A stretch of DNA of 64,000 bases from Lacrimispora amygdalina (lineage in GTDB: Bacteria > Bacillota > Clostridia > Lachnospirales > Lachnospiraceae). Position numbers and translations under genes: made by a program. Shown here in pieces: positions 42,404-50,788 of this stretch. The notes under the pieces were generated by a model. The model was not told the origin of the DNA. It did not search any database and worked only from the letters and a program-made list of their open reading frames with translations. The stretch spans positions 186,001 through 250,000 of the forward strand of contig NZ_OAOF01000005.1 of assembly GCF_900205965.1 (NCBI RefSeq), in the 5' to 3' direction. Numbering within the stretch: the first letter of the stretch is position 1; every line of letters starts with the position of its first letter.

Positions 42404-44233
42404 ATGTCGAAAAAAAGCAATCCTGATAGTATATCGCAAAAGGATATTCGAATTCAGGAGTTTCTTGATATGATTGCGCCCTCGGTAATCAAGTTTAATA
42501 CTGATCACTTTATATGCGGCAATACCTACCGATGTGTGTGGGCACTTCGCGAGTATCCAACCGCTACTGATGAACAGGCTATCCTGCGTCATCTTGGTGA
42601 AAAGGACGGCGTGACGCTGCACCTCTATACCCGTCATGTTACCCCGGTAGAGGAAAAGAAGATCATCTCAAATGCTGCAAATAAAAACCGTATGCAAAGT
42701 ACCAGTACGCAGGATTTACGGCAGACGGTCACAGCGGAAAGTAATCTGCAGGATGTTGCAACTATCGTGGCGCAGATGCATCGGAGCCGGGAACCACTGC
42801 TTCATGTTGCTGTGTATATAGAGCTGACTTCCCATGACTATGACCAGCTGAAGCTCTTACAGACGGAGGTTTTAACCGAACTCATACGGAGCAAGCTCAA
42901 CGTAGACCACCTGATGCTGCGCCAGCAGCAGGGATTCCAGTGTGCCATGCCATCTGGTTATAACGTGTTCGGAGATCAGTTTGAACGGGTGCTTCCTGCC
43001 AGCTCGGTCGCAAACCTGTATCCCTTTAATTACTCCGGCAAGACCGATCCCAACGGCTTCTACCTTGGTAGAGATAAATTCGGAAGTAACATTCTGGCGG
43101 ATTTTAACCGCCGTGCTGATGATAAAACCAATGCTAATATCCTCATTCTTGGAAATTCCGGTCAAGGCAAGAGCTACCTTCTTAAGCTCATTTTATGTAA
43201 CCTGCGGGAATCCGGCATGCATATCATTGGACTAGATCCCGAAATGGAGTATGAGGAACTGACCCTCAATCTCGGTGGCTGCTTCATTGACCTCATGTCC
43301 GGCGAATTCATTATCAATGTATTGGAGCCAAAAAGCTGGGATGAAACCGGCGACCCGAAGGATACAGAGGCACCCCAGGCATTCCGGCAGAGTAGCAAGC
43401 TCAGTCAGCACATCAGTTTTTTAAAGGATTTTTTTCGTACCTATAAGGACTTTACCGACAGAGAAATTGACACGATTGAAATCATGCTGGGTAGGCTTTA
43501 TGAGAAATGGGGTATCACCGACCGAAGTAATTTTGACCGTTTAAAGCATACGGATTACCCCATTCTTTCTGATTTGTACGACTTTATCGAGACAGAATAC
43601 AAGAATTTCGATGAAAGTCACCGACAGCTCTATACAGCAGATTCTCTGCGGGAAATTTGTCTTGGACTCCATTCCATGTGCAAAGGAGCAGAGTCTAAGT
43701 TTTTCAACGGCCATACCAACATCACCAGCAATGATTTTATAACCTTTGGTATTAAGGGTGTGTTAAATGCCAGTAAAAATCTGCGAAACACCTTACTGTT
43801 CAACGTATTGTCCTATATGAGCAATGAGCTTTTAACTACGGGGAACACCGCTGCCAGCATTGATGAACTGTATCTGTTCCTGACGAACCTGACCGCAATT
43901 GAATATATCCGCAACTTCATGAAACGTGTACGTAAAAAGGAAAGTGCAGTCATTCTTGCCTCGCAGAATTTGGAGGATTTTAATGTAGAGCATATTCGAG
44001 AACTGACCAAACCACTGTTCTCCATCCCGACTCATCAGTTCCTATTTAATGCAGGCTCCATTGATGCAAAATTCTACATGGATACCCTTCAGCTGGAGAG
44101 ATCTGAATTTGAGCTTATCCGTTATCCCCAGCAGGGTGTGTGCCTTTATAAATGTGGCAATGAACGCTATAACCTGATGGTTCATGCACCGGAGCATAAG
44201 GCAAAGCTGTTCGGAAATGCAGGCGGTCGCTGA
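42404..44233 (+). CDS. VirB4-like T4SS ATPase
   Basis: A 609-residue ATPase starting at ATG 42404 after AAAGGAG. Walker A is GNSGQGKS (residues 250-257), the preceding NFNRR/ADFNRRADDKTNANILI segment is typical, and the C-terminal motifs (IDELYLFLTN, ASQNLEDF) are the Walker B and sensor of VirB4/TraC. It energises the conjugative apparatus at the inner membrane. It is shorter than full VirB4 because the N-terminal region is encoded separately at 40858. Confidence 0.93.
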   Translation: MSKKSNPDSISQKDIRIQEFLDMIAPSVIKFNTDHFICGNTYRCVWALREYPTATDEQAILRHLGEKDGVTLHLYTRHVTPVEEKKIISNAANKNRMQSTSTQDLRQTVTAESNLQDVATIVAQMHRSREPLLHVAVYIELTSHDYDQLKLLQTEVLTELIRSKLNVDHLMLRQQQGFQCAMPSGYNVFGDQFERVLPASSVANLYPFNYSGKTDPNGFYLGRDKFGSNILADFNRRADDKTNANILILGNSGQGKSYLLKLILCNLRESGMHIIGLDPEMEYEELTLNLGGCFIDLMSGEFIINVLEPKSWDETGDPKDTEAPQAFRQSSKLSQHISFLKDFFRTYKDFTDREIDTIEIMLGRLYEKWGITDRSNFDRLKHTDYPILSDLYDFIETEYKNFDESHRQLYTADSLREICLGLHSMCKGAESKFFNGHTNITSNDFITFGIKGVLNASKNLRNTLLFNVLSYMSNELLTTGNTAASIDELYLFLTNLTAIEYIRNFMKRVRKKESAVILASQNLEDFNVEHIRELTKPLFSIPTHQFLFNAGSIDAKFYMDTLQLERSEFELIRYPQQGVCLYKCGNERYNLMVHAPEHKAKLFGNAGGR

Positions 44234-44270
44234 TGACCGTCCGGAATATATGGCGAAGGGAGTATAACTC

Positions 44271-45323
44271 ATGGACATGAAGGAACAGCGGTTTGGCATT
44301 GAAATTGAGATGACCGGCGTGACTCGTGAACAGGCAGCAAAGGTTGCCGCCGAATATTTTGGAACTGCCAGCCATTACGACGGCACTTGTTATGATACCT
44401 ATTCTGCGTTGGATTCTCAGGGGCGTAAATGGAAGTTTATGAGTGATTCCAGTATTACTGCACAGAAAAAATCCGGACGTCAAATCGTTTCCGCGCCAAG
44501 TGAATACAAAACCGAGATGGTTAGCCCTATCTGTCGCTGGGAGGACATCGAAACGGTACAGGAGCTAATTCGCAAGCTTCGGGAGGCTGGTGCAATTACC
44601 AACAGCTCCTGTGGCATTCATGTGCATGTGGACGCATCACCTTTTGACGCAAACACGCTGCGCAATATCACCAATATTATGGCAGCCAAAGAGGATATGA
44701 TTTATAAGGCTCTGCAGGTGACTGTCGACAGACAGCACCGATGGTGTAAGCCGGTAGAAAGCCGCTTTCTGGAGGAACTAAACCGTAGAAGACCCAAAAC
44801 GCTGGATCAGGTCAGCAGCATCTGGTATAACGGCACGGATGGCAGCCATGAGCATTACCATGACAGCCGCTACCACTGCTTAAATCTGCACAGTGTATTC
44901 CAGAAGGGTACGGTGGAGTTCCGTTTATTCAACAGCACTACCCATGCCGGCAAGATTAAAGCGTACATTCAGCTATGTATGGCGATTTCGGCACAGGCCC
45001 TTAATCAGCGCTGTGCCAGCCGAACCAAGACACAGACCACCAACGAAAAATATACGTTCCGTACTTGGCTGCTGCGCCTTGGTCTTATCGGAGATGAATT
45101 CAAAACCGCAAGGCTGCATCTGTTGGAACATCTGGAGGGCTGTATTGCCTGGCGTGACCCGGCACAGGCCCAGCAGCAGAAAGAACGATTACGGCAGAAA
45201 AAAGAAAGGCATTTAGAGGAGGCGGAGCAGAGTATTTCGGCGCAGCCGGAGTCAGTAACAGAATACGAAACAAATCAGGCCGGGGAAGACGAGCAAAACC
45301 ACGGTCTTACTATGTCCATGTAG
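44271..45323 (+). CDS. Amidoligase family protein
   Basis: A 350-residue protein of the amidoligase group (glutamine-synthetase-like carboxylate-amine ligase fold). The family opening FGIEIEMTGVTREQAAKV, then GRKWKFMSDSSI, EMVSPICRWEDIE and CGIHVHVDAS are clear, as is VEFRLFNSTTH. Such enzymes join a carboxylate to an amine using ATP, and are proposed to modify proteins or peptides. The next gene is a gamma-glutamylcyclotransferase, a pairing noted for this family. The C-terminal tail is charged and ends in GLTMSM. It sits between VirB4 and the NlpC/P60 gene. Confidence 0.88.
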   Translation: MDMKEQRFGIEIEMTGVTREQAAKVAAEYFGTASHYDGTCYDTYSALDSQGRKWKFMSDSSITAQKKSGRQIVSAPSEYKTEMVSPICRWEDIETVQELIRKLREAGAITNSSCGIHVHVDASPFDANTLRNITNIMAAKEDMIYKALQVTVDRQHRWCKPVESRFLEELNRRRPKTLDQVSSIWYNGTDGSHEHYHDSRYHCLNLHSVFQKGTVEFRLFNSTTHAGKIKAYIQLCMAISAQALNQRCASRTKTQTTNEKYTFRTWLLRLGLIGDEFKTARLHLLEHLEGCIAWRDPAQAQQQKERLRQKKERHLEEAEQSISAQPESVTEYETNQAGEDEQNHGLTMSM

Positions 45324-45339
45324 AAGGAGGAATTCCTAA

Positions 45340-45843
45340 ATGAAAAAAGAAACCTTGTATATTGCCTATGGCAGTAATTTAAACCTTACTCAAATGGCAT
45401 ATCGATGCCCTACTGCCGAGGTGATAGGCACTAGTGAAATGAAAGATTATGAGATGCTGTTCCGGGGGAGTCGCAGTAGTGCTGTTGCAACTGTGGAGCC
45501 TCTTATTGGTGCAAGAGTTCCGGTTCTCTTGTGGAAAATTCGTCCCCAGGACGAGCTTGCTCTTGATAGGTATGAAGGATATCCAAATTTTTACCGAAAG
45601 GAGCTGTTTCCTGTGGAGTTGGGCGGCAGATCAGTAAATGCCATGGTGTATATCATGAATGATGGGCGTCCGTTTGGAGCCCCTTCGGATTATTATCTTA
45701 AAACCATTCTGGAGGGTTATCGTTTGGCTGGTTTTGATACGGACTTTCTGGAACAGGCAGTGGAAAAATCGATCCAGTTAGCACAGAGTCAGGAACAGTA
45801 TGAGCCGCAGCAAGGGAATCTGTTCGGACAGAAATGGTGGTGA
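45340..45843 (+). CDS. Gamma-glutamylcyclotransferase (AIG2-like)
   Basis: A 167-residue protein with the AIG2/GGCT signature: YIAYGSNLNLTQM at residues 5-17 (the YGSN substrate loop), then LLWKIRPQDELALDRYEGYP, with the catalytic Glu near ALDRYEG. Members cleave gamma-glutamyl amides and release 5-oxoproline. It follows the amidoligase after 16 bases, with AAGGAGG upstream. It probably reverses or trims the bond made by the amidoligase. Confidence 0.9.
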   Translation: MKKETLYIAYGSNLNLTQMAYRCPTAEVIGTSEMKDYEMLFRGSRSSAVATVEPLIGARVPVLLWKIRPQDELALDRYEGYPNFYRKELFPVELGGRSVNAMVYIMNDGRPFGAPSDYYLKTILEGYRLAGFDTDFLEQAVEKSIQLAQSQEQYEPQQGNLFGQKWW

Positions 45844-45907
45844 AAAATAAGTTTTACTGCCCTTTGAGGATAATCCGTGTGTAAGTTTACGAAAAGGAGG
45901 TGCAGCC

Positions 45908-47011
45908 ATGGCTGATCCCGTAACAATTACCCTAGTGGCAAAGGCAGCAATTATGGCAGCTGCAGATAAACGAACCTGGAAGGCGGTGGGTGTTCTCATT
46001 GCCGCGATTTTAACACCTTTTATCCTGATTATTGTCATGATTTCCAGTCTTTTGTCTGGAACTGCGAACCATAACAACGCCGCTGTTCAGTTATCCTTTC
46101 ATGACGGAGTTATTTCAGGTCAGGTACCGGAGGATTATCAAGAATATATTGAGGACATGCGTAAAAGTTTTTCAGAGCTGGATGTGATTATTGCTGAAAT
46201 CTTATTGATAATTGAGGAAGGAAGTCTTGACCCTGTACAGGTTAAGGCTATTTTTTATTCTCTGTATTTCGGCGCTGAATCTTTGCGAGGGATTGATTAT
46301 CAGTCATTTACTGACTGCTTCGTTCGCTACGAGGAACGCACTCGTATTTGTTCTGATGAGGACGGAGTGGAGCATGAGGAGACCTACACTGCAGCGGTGC
46401 CGCTTACTTCCCTTCCAGTAATTTATAGAAATCTGGAAAGTACGCTCGGGCGCAGGATTTCTTACGAAAATCAGGCAAATGCTTCAGAAATTTATTACCG
46501 GGCCTTGTATGGAACCGGCGCAGCAGGCGAAGGAGACCGTTTTGATCAGTGGTCGGATTGGCTGCCGGAACAGTTTGTCAATCCGACCACTGATCTGATG
46601 GCAGGAGAAACTGGTTCCCAGGCTGTTCAGCTTGCGCTGTCCCGTCTGGGAGATCCCTACTCACAGGAGCTTCGCGGTCAGGCAGGTTATACCGACTGTA
46701 GTTATCTTGTACAGTGGATATACCGTCAGCTTCGGGTAAATCTTCCTGGTACCGCCGCCGAGCAGGGAAAATATTGTGTCAACAATGGTCTGACCGTTTC
46801 GAAAGCCAATCTTGCTCCAGGTGATCTTGTGTTTTGGAGTCACAAAGTAAACGGACGTTATCTCAATATTACTCATGTGGGTATCTATGCCGGCAATGGC
46901 AAGGTGGTGGACGCCTCATATTCCAGAGGCCGGGTTGTGTACCGGGACCTGTTTGATGCAGACAAACAGGTGCTGTATGCAAGACCTTATGCGAAAAATA
47001 CGGCACAGTAA
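45908..47011 (+). CDS. NlpC/P60 cell-wall hydrolase with TM anchor (VirB1/CD1108-like)
   Basis: A 367-residue protein. One TM helix (VGVLIAAILTPFILIIVMISSLL, 28-50) is followed by a helical region that may be a lysozyme-like remnant, and then an NlpC/P60 peptidase (235-360). The catalytic Cys264 is in YTDCSYLVQW and His323 in ITHVGIYAG. It cleaves peptidoglycan stem peptides so the mating channel can cross the wall. AAAGGAGG precedes the start. Confidence 0.92.
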   Translation: MADPVTITLVAKAAIMAAADKRTWKAVGVLIAAILTPFILIIVMISSLLSGTANHNNAAVQLSFHDGVISGQVPEDYQEYIEDMRKSFSELDVIIAEILLIIEEGSLDPVQVKAIFYSLYFGAESLRGIDYQSFTDCFVRYEERTRICSDEDGVEHEETYTAAVPLTSLPVIYRNLESTLGRRISYENQANASEIYYRALYGTGAAGEGDRFDQWSDWLPEQFVNPTTDLMAGETGSQAVQLALSRLGDPYSQELRGQAGYTDCSYLVQWIYRQLRVNLPGTAAEQGKYCVNNGLTVSKANLAPGDLVFWSHKVNGRYLNITHVGIYAGNGKVVDASYSRGRVVYRDLFDADKQVLYARPYAKNTAQ

Positions 47012-47058
47012 AGGCCGTATTTGCCGGAAATAGAAATTAAATTATAGGAGGAAAAGCA

Positions 47059-47418
47059 ATGAGCATGTCAGAACTAAAGGTATCTTTTCCGTCGGAAAAA
47101 CTGGAAGCACTTCGTTTTTTCATGGACAAAAAGGAACTTACCATTGAACAGGAGCTGAAGGATTATTTGGAAAAAACCTATGAAAAAGTAGTTCCTGCGC
47201 AAGTGCGGGAATATGTGGAGAGCCGCATGGAGCAGGTGTCTGCGCCGCAGGAAGGCCAGGATACATCCTCTGCAAGAGAACGACCAGAACGACCTGTCCG
47301 TCAAAATCGCCGCCAGAGGGAGCAGGCAGCTGCAGAGACACAGTCAGAACACGTACCATCCGAAACACCATCTGAGGATTCTCAGGAGGAAACTCCTGGT
47401 ATGACAATGGGGATGTAA
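47059..47418 (+). CDS. DUF6103-like small element protein
   Basis: A 119-residue protein. Residues 1-58 (ELKVSFPSEKLEALRFFMDKK, then a helix ending VVPAQVREYVESRM) are a compact ribbon-helix-like domain and match the whole of the gene at 48731. The rest is charged low complexity. It lies between the wall hydrolase and ParM. Function is unknown; a DNA-binding or adaptor role is possible. Confidence 0.7.
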   Translation: MSMSELKVSFPSEKLEALRFFMDKKELTIEQELKDYLEKTYEKVVPAQVREYVESRMEQVSAPQEGQDTSSARERPERPVRQNRRQREQAAAETQSEHVPSETPSEDSQEETPGMTMGM

Positions 47419-47454
47419 CCATAAACGCAGAAAAAGAAAAAGGAGGTTCCTGCC

Positions 47455-48333
47455 ATGATCAAGCTTGGAATAGACAATGGAAACTACAATACAAAATCCT
47501 CAGACGGGATGCTTTATGCTTCTGGTTTTACTGCAAGTGACCGGGAGTTTTTAACACCAGAGCTTCAGCTGTCCTATGAAGGTAGCTATTACGCCATCGG
47601 AGAGCGGCGCCTGCGTTTTCAACAGGATAAGACAATGGAGCAGGACACTTTTATTCTCACCCTGCCAGCCATTGCCGAAGCTATGAAACGTGTTGGTGTA
47701 ACTGATGCAGATATTATGCTTGGTGTGGGGCTTCCCATCGACAGTTACGGTACACAAAAAGATGCGTTTCGGCAATATTTTCTACAAAATGTGTCCTTTG
47801 AATTCGAAGGAACAGCATACCGATGTCGTATTTCTGACTGTAAAGTGTTCGCCCAGGGACATGCGGCACTATGCCGGTATTATCCTCGTTTGCAGGAATA
47901 CAGAAGCATTACCCTCGTTGACATCGGCGGTTATACGGTGGATGTTCTCACAGTCCATAATTTCAAGCTGGAGCGTGCAAGCTGTGTTAGTTTGCGTTTG
48001 GGAACTATCATCCTCTATAGCCGCATTCAGGACGCTCTGCAGAAAAGTGGCATTCTGCTTTCGGATGCTTTGATCACTGACGCAATCCGAGAGAAAATTC
48101 AACACACTGATCGTAAGAAAATTGAAGAAACAGTGGAGTATGAAGTGTCTGCCTACTGCAAGGAACTGCTGAACGCTCTGCGGGAACGAGGCTTGGATTT
48201 AAGGCTCCCTACTGTGTTTGCAGGCGGCGGAGCGGAGCTGCTGGAATCCCGGCTGCGAGGAAATGAGATTAATATTGTTGCTGTGCTGAACCGGTTTGCC
48301 AATGCGGACGGGTACAAGCTCCTGCTGGGATAA
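47455..48333 (+). CDS. ParM/Alp-like actin-family segregation ATPase
   Basis: A 292-residue actin-fold protein. Phosphate loop 1 is LGIDNGNYNTKSSDG at residues 3-17, phosphate loop 2 is LVDIGGYTVDVLTV near 158-171, and the adenosine motif VFAGGGAELL is near 260. It resembles plasmid ParM/StbA. It would polymerise to move element DNA apart. The next gene, 5 bases downstream, encodes a small ribbon-helix-helix-type partner. Confidence 0.9.
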   Translation: MIKLGIDNGNYNTKSSDGMLYASGFTASDREFLTPELQLSYEGSYYAIGERRLRFQQDKTMEQDTFILTLPAIAEAMKRVGVTDADIMLGVGLPIDSYGTQKDAFRQYFLQNVSFEFEGTAYRCRISDCKVFAQGHAALCRYYPRLQEYRSITLVDIGGYTVDVLTVHNFKLERASCVSLRLGTIILYSRIQDALQKSGILLSDALITDAIREKIQHTDRKKIEETVEYEVSAYCKELLNALRERGLDLRLPTVFAGGGAELLESRLRGNEINIVAVLNRFANADGYKLLLG

Positions 48334-48337
48334 GACT

Positions 48338-48622
48338 ATGCGAAAACGATACTATCTGTCTTTTGATATGGACGATCCCAGACACCAGGAAGCCGAGCGG
48401 TTGTTCACGCAGCAGGCCAGCCGTCACCGAACCGAATTTGTGGTGTCCAGTATTCTATCCGCTAAACAAAACGGTCATATTGAACAAATTGTTCGGCAGG
48501 CTGTTCGAGAAGAAATAAATCAGCTCTCATTGAGAGTTCCTCCTCCACAAGAGGTACAGGCTGTGGCACAACAGTTGGAGGATGTTCCTGGCAGTTTGAT
48601 ACATGCACTTGAAGATTTATAG
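48338..48622 (+). CDS. ParR-like DNA-binding partner of ParM
   Basis: A 94-residue protein starting at ATG 48338, 5 bases after the ParM stop. It opens with RKRYYLSFDMDDPRHQEAERLF, a ribbon-helix-helix-like pattern, followed by a helical region and a Gln/Glu-rich tail. ParR proteins bind centromere-like repeats and link DNA to ParM filaments. The position, rather than detailed similarity, drives this call. Confidence 0.68.
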   Translation: MRKRYYLSFDMDDPRHQEAERLFTQQASRHRTEFVVSSILSAKQNGHIEQIVRQAVREEINQLSLRVPPPQEVQAVAQQLEDVPGSLIHALEDL

Positions 48623-48651
48623 CATCCTGATGTTTAACCCGGAAGAAAGGT

Positions 48652-48710
48652 TGCACCAACTTGGCTCAAATTCATAGCCAGTTATTTAAAATAAATGCAC
48701 CAACTTGGCT
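48652..48710 (+). repeat. Direct repeat downstream of parMR
   Basis: TGCACCAACTTGGCT occurs exactly at 48652-48666 and again at 48696-48710, 44 bases apart. Part of each copy, CCAACTTGG, is itself almost palindromic. The repeats lie between ParR and the DUF6103-like gene and could be ParR-binding sites or operators. Confidence 0.65.
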
Positions 48711-48730
48711 TAATTAAATGGAGGTTAATT

Positions 48731-48904
48731 ATGAAAACAACTAGAATCCAAATATATTACGAACTGGAGAAATTGGAAGCTCTGCGACAGTATCGAAATG
48801 ACGCAGAACTAAAGGCAGATCTGGAGGCTGTGCTTCAGGCTCTCTATGAAAAGAATGTTCCTGCAGAGGTTCGGGAACGTATTGAATCAGCAGGCAACAT
48901 ATAG
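48731..48904 (+). CDS. DUF6103-like small protein, paralogue of 47059
   Basis: A 57-residue protein starting at ATG 48731 after GGAGGT. RIQIYYELEKLEALRQY and the ending VPAEVRERIESAG match the N-terminal domain of the protein at 47059. It lacks the low-complexity tail. It may be a DNA-binding or oligomerising domain. The two copies flank parMR. Confidence 0.65.
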   Translation: MKTTRIQIYYELEKLEALRQYRNDAELKADLEAVLQALYEKNVPAEVRERIESAGNI

Positions 48905-48997
48905 GAATTTATGCTTTAATCCCTAAAATATTGAAAGTGGTCAGAACCGTCAAAGCTGTGAAACGTAAAAACTACAAAAAACAGGAGGATTTGCACA

Positions 48998-49939
48998 ATG
49001 GAATATAAAGAATTTATGGAAGAAGTAGAACGGCATATCAAGGAATATCTGCCTGAGGAATGGAAAAATGAAGAGGTATCGGTTCGTCAGCAGCTAAAAA
49101 ATAATGGCATTCAGTTATATGGAATGAGTATACGGATACCCGGAAGTGATCTTACTCCGCAGATATACTTAGATAGTGCCTACCAATCTTACAGCATGGG
49201 TGTCAGTATGGAGGAAATCCTAAAGAAACTTGCGGAACAATACCTGGAGTCAGTGGAAGCAGCACCGAAGTTTGGCATACATAACTTTGACTACGAAAAT
49301 TGGAAAGACAGCCTGTTTATGTGTGCGATAAATGCTGATAAGAATCGGGAACTGCTTTCCTCTGTCCCCCATCAGATAGTAGAGGATCTGGCTGTTGTAT
49401 ACCGCTATTTAATTGAAGAGGATGGAGGCATTTTTGGTACGGTACTAGTCAATAATGATCATTTAAAGTTGTGGAATATTGATTCAGAGATGCTGCATGA
49501 ACAAGCTGAAAAAAGTATGAAGCAGCTTATGCCATATGAGTTCCATAGTATGGACTATGTAATTGCGGATATGATGGGGTGTCCCATAGAAGAGAGTCAG
49601 CTCAGCATGGAAAACAGCTTTATGTTTGTATTGAGTAATAGCAAAAAGTGGCAGGGGGCGTCTTATCTGTTCTGCCCGGATGTATTGGAATCAGTCTCAA
49701 AGGAGATTGGCGGAAACTATCTGATTCTTCCCTCATCGATCCATGAGTTAGTTTTGATTCGTGAAGAAAAGGAAAGAGGAATTGAGTATTTAAAGGATAT
49801 TGTATGTGATATTAATCAAAGCCAGGTTGATGAGGAAGAACGTCTTTCTAATGAAGTTTATCGGTATGATGCGGAAACAGGAAGTATATCAATGGTATCT
49901 GACGGAGATATGCAGCAGGGTATGCATCTGGAGATGTAA
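48998..49939 (+). CDS. DUF5688-like element protein
   Basis: A 313-residue soluble protein. It opens YKEFMEEVERHIKEYLPEEW, contains YRYLIEEDGGIFGTVLVNN, and ends with a C-terminal segment HELVLIREEK. The pattern matches DUF5688 proteins carried by clostridial conjugative elements. No catalytic residues are recognised. AGGAGG precedes the ATG. A GGTAAAA/TTTTACC inverted repeat follows the stop (49941-49960). Confidence 0.75.
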   Translation: MEYKEFMEEVERHIKEYLPEEWKNEEVSVRQQLKNNGIQLYGMSIRIPGSDLTPQIYLDSAYQSYSMGVSMEEILKKLAEQYLESVEAAPKFGIHNFDYENWKDSLFMCAINADKNRELLSSVPHQIVEDLAVVYRYLIEEDGGIFGTVLVNNDHLKLWNIDSEMLHEQAEKSMKQLMPYEFHSMDYVIADMMGCPIEESQLSMENSFMFVLSNSKKWQGASYLFCPDVLESVSKEIGGNYLILPSSIHELVLIREEKERGIEYLKDIVCDINQSQVDEEERLSNEVYRYDAETGSISMVSDGDMQQGMHLEM

Positions 49940-50378
49940 TGGTAAAAATAATATTTTACCCACTCAGTAAAGCATGTAACAACATGGAGAAAAGATTCCC
50001 CCTGTTGCCGCCTGTATGCCCCTGTGCCGCCTTTATCTATCAGGAGCGGAGTATTGCGCCATAAGTCAGTAAAAGCCCCCGTTGCCGCCGTTAACACCAA
50101 AATACTGGCAGTGGTAAGAACTGCCAAAACTGGGGTGAATCATGGGGGTGAAAATGATGCTGGTTAAAGGCAGGTGGTCGCTTCGCGCCCACCTGCCGCA
50201 AAACATCGCCCCGCAACGCGGGTCGTGGGCATTTTTAAGGTGCACCTAAATGGGAGAGTGGTCACCTCTTAGGTGGTCAAAACCTTCTAAAATCTGCTGC
50301 ATAGCTTAGAAAACAAAGCGTTTCCCGAGGTACACCTGTCAGGTGGTTCCGGGACTTTTTAAGACAAGGAGACCAATC
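49940..50378 (+). other. Candidate origin of transfer (oriT) region
   Basis: About 440 non-coding bases directly upstream of the ribbon-helix-helix and relaxase genes, the usual oriT position. It contains several inverted repeats: GGCAGGTGG/CCACCTGCC (50169-50177 and 50189-50197), the palindrome AGGTGCACCT (50238-50247), CACCTAA/TTAGGTG (50243-50249 and 50269-50275), and another CACCTG/CAGGTG pair near 50332-50345. GTTGCCGCC also recurs near 49994 and 50080. The nick site cannot be placed from sequence alone. Confidence 0.65.
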
Positions 50379-50786
50379 ATGAGTGAAGAAATCAAAACAC
50401 GCATCCCGCTCTGGCTCTATCCAAGCACCTTAGAAGGGCTGGATGCAATTATTCAAAAAGATAACTGTAAAAGCCGAAGTGAATTTATAGAAAATGCAAT
50501 CCGTTTTTACAGGGGATATATTTCTGCAGAGGACGGTATGAAGTATCTGCCGACCTCTATCACTTCCGCCATGTCGGGAATTGTCAGCTCATCTGAAAAG
50601 CGCATGGCTAGACTGATGTTCAAGCTGTCGGTCGAAATGTCAATGATGATGAATATCCTTGCCACCACTGCAGATGTGGATGAAAATACCCTGCGCAGGC
50701 TTCGGGGCAAATGTGTGAATGATGTGAAAAAATCCGTCGGTTCTGTGACTTTCGAGGATGTTGTAAAATTCCAGAAGGGTGATTAA
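50379..50786 (+). CDS. Ribbon-helix-helix relaxosome accessory protein
   Basis: A 135-residue protein starting at ATG 50379 after AAGGAG. Residues 5-45 (IKTRIPLWLYPSTLEGLDAIIQKDNCKSRSEFIENAI) have the Arc/MetJ ribbon-helix-helix pattern. The rest is helical. Small RHH proteins bind oriT and recruit the relaxase; this gene lies between the candidate oriT and the relaxase gene, 2 bases ahead of it. Confidence 0.82.
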   Translation: MSEEIKTRIPLWLYPSTLEGLDAIIQKDNCKSRSEFIENAIRFYRGYISAEDGMKYLPTSITSAMSGIVSSSEKRMARLMFKLSVEMSMMMNILATTADVDENTLRRLRGKCVNDVKKSVGSVTFEDVVKFQKGD

Positions 50787-50788
50787 CC

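Noticed and set aside
44893..45216. Second plus-strand frame inside the amidoligase gene
   Set aside because: It is a shifted frame within a clear amidoligase coding region.
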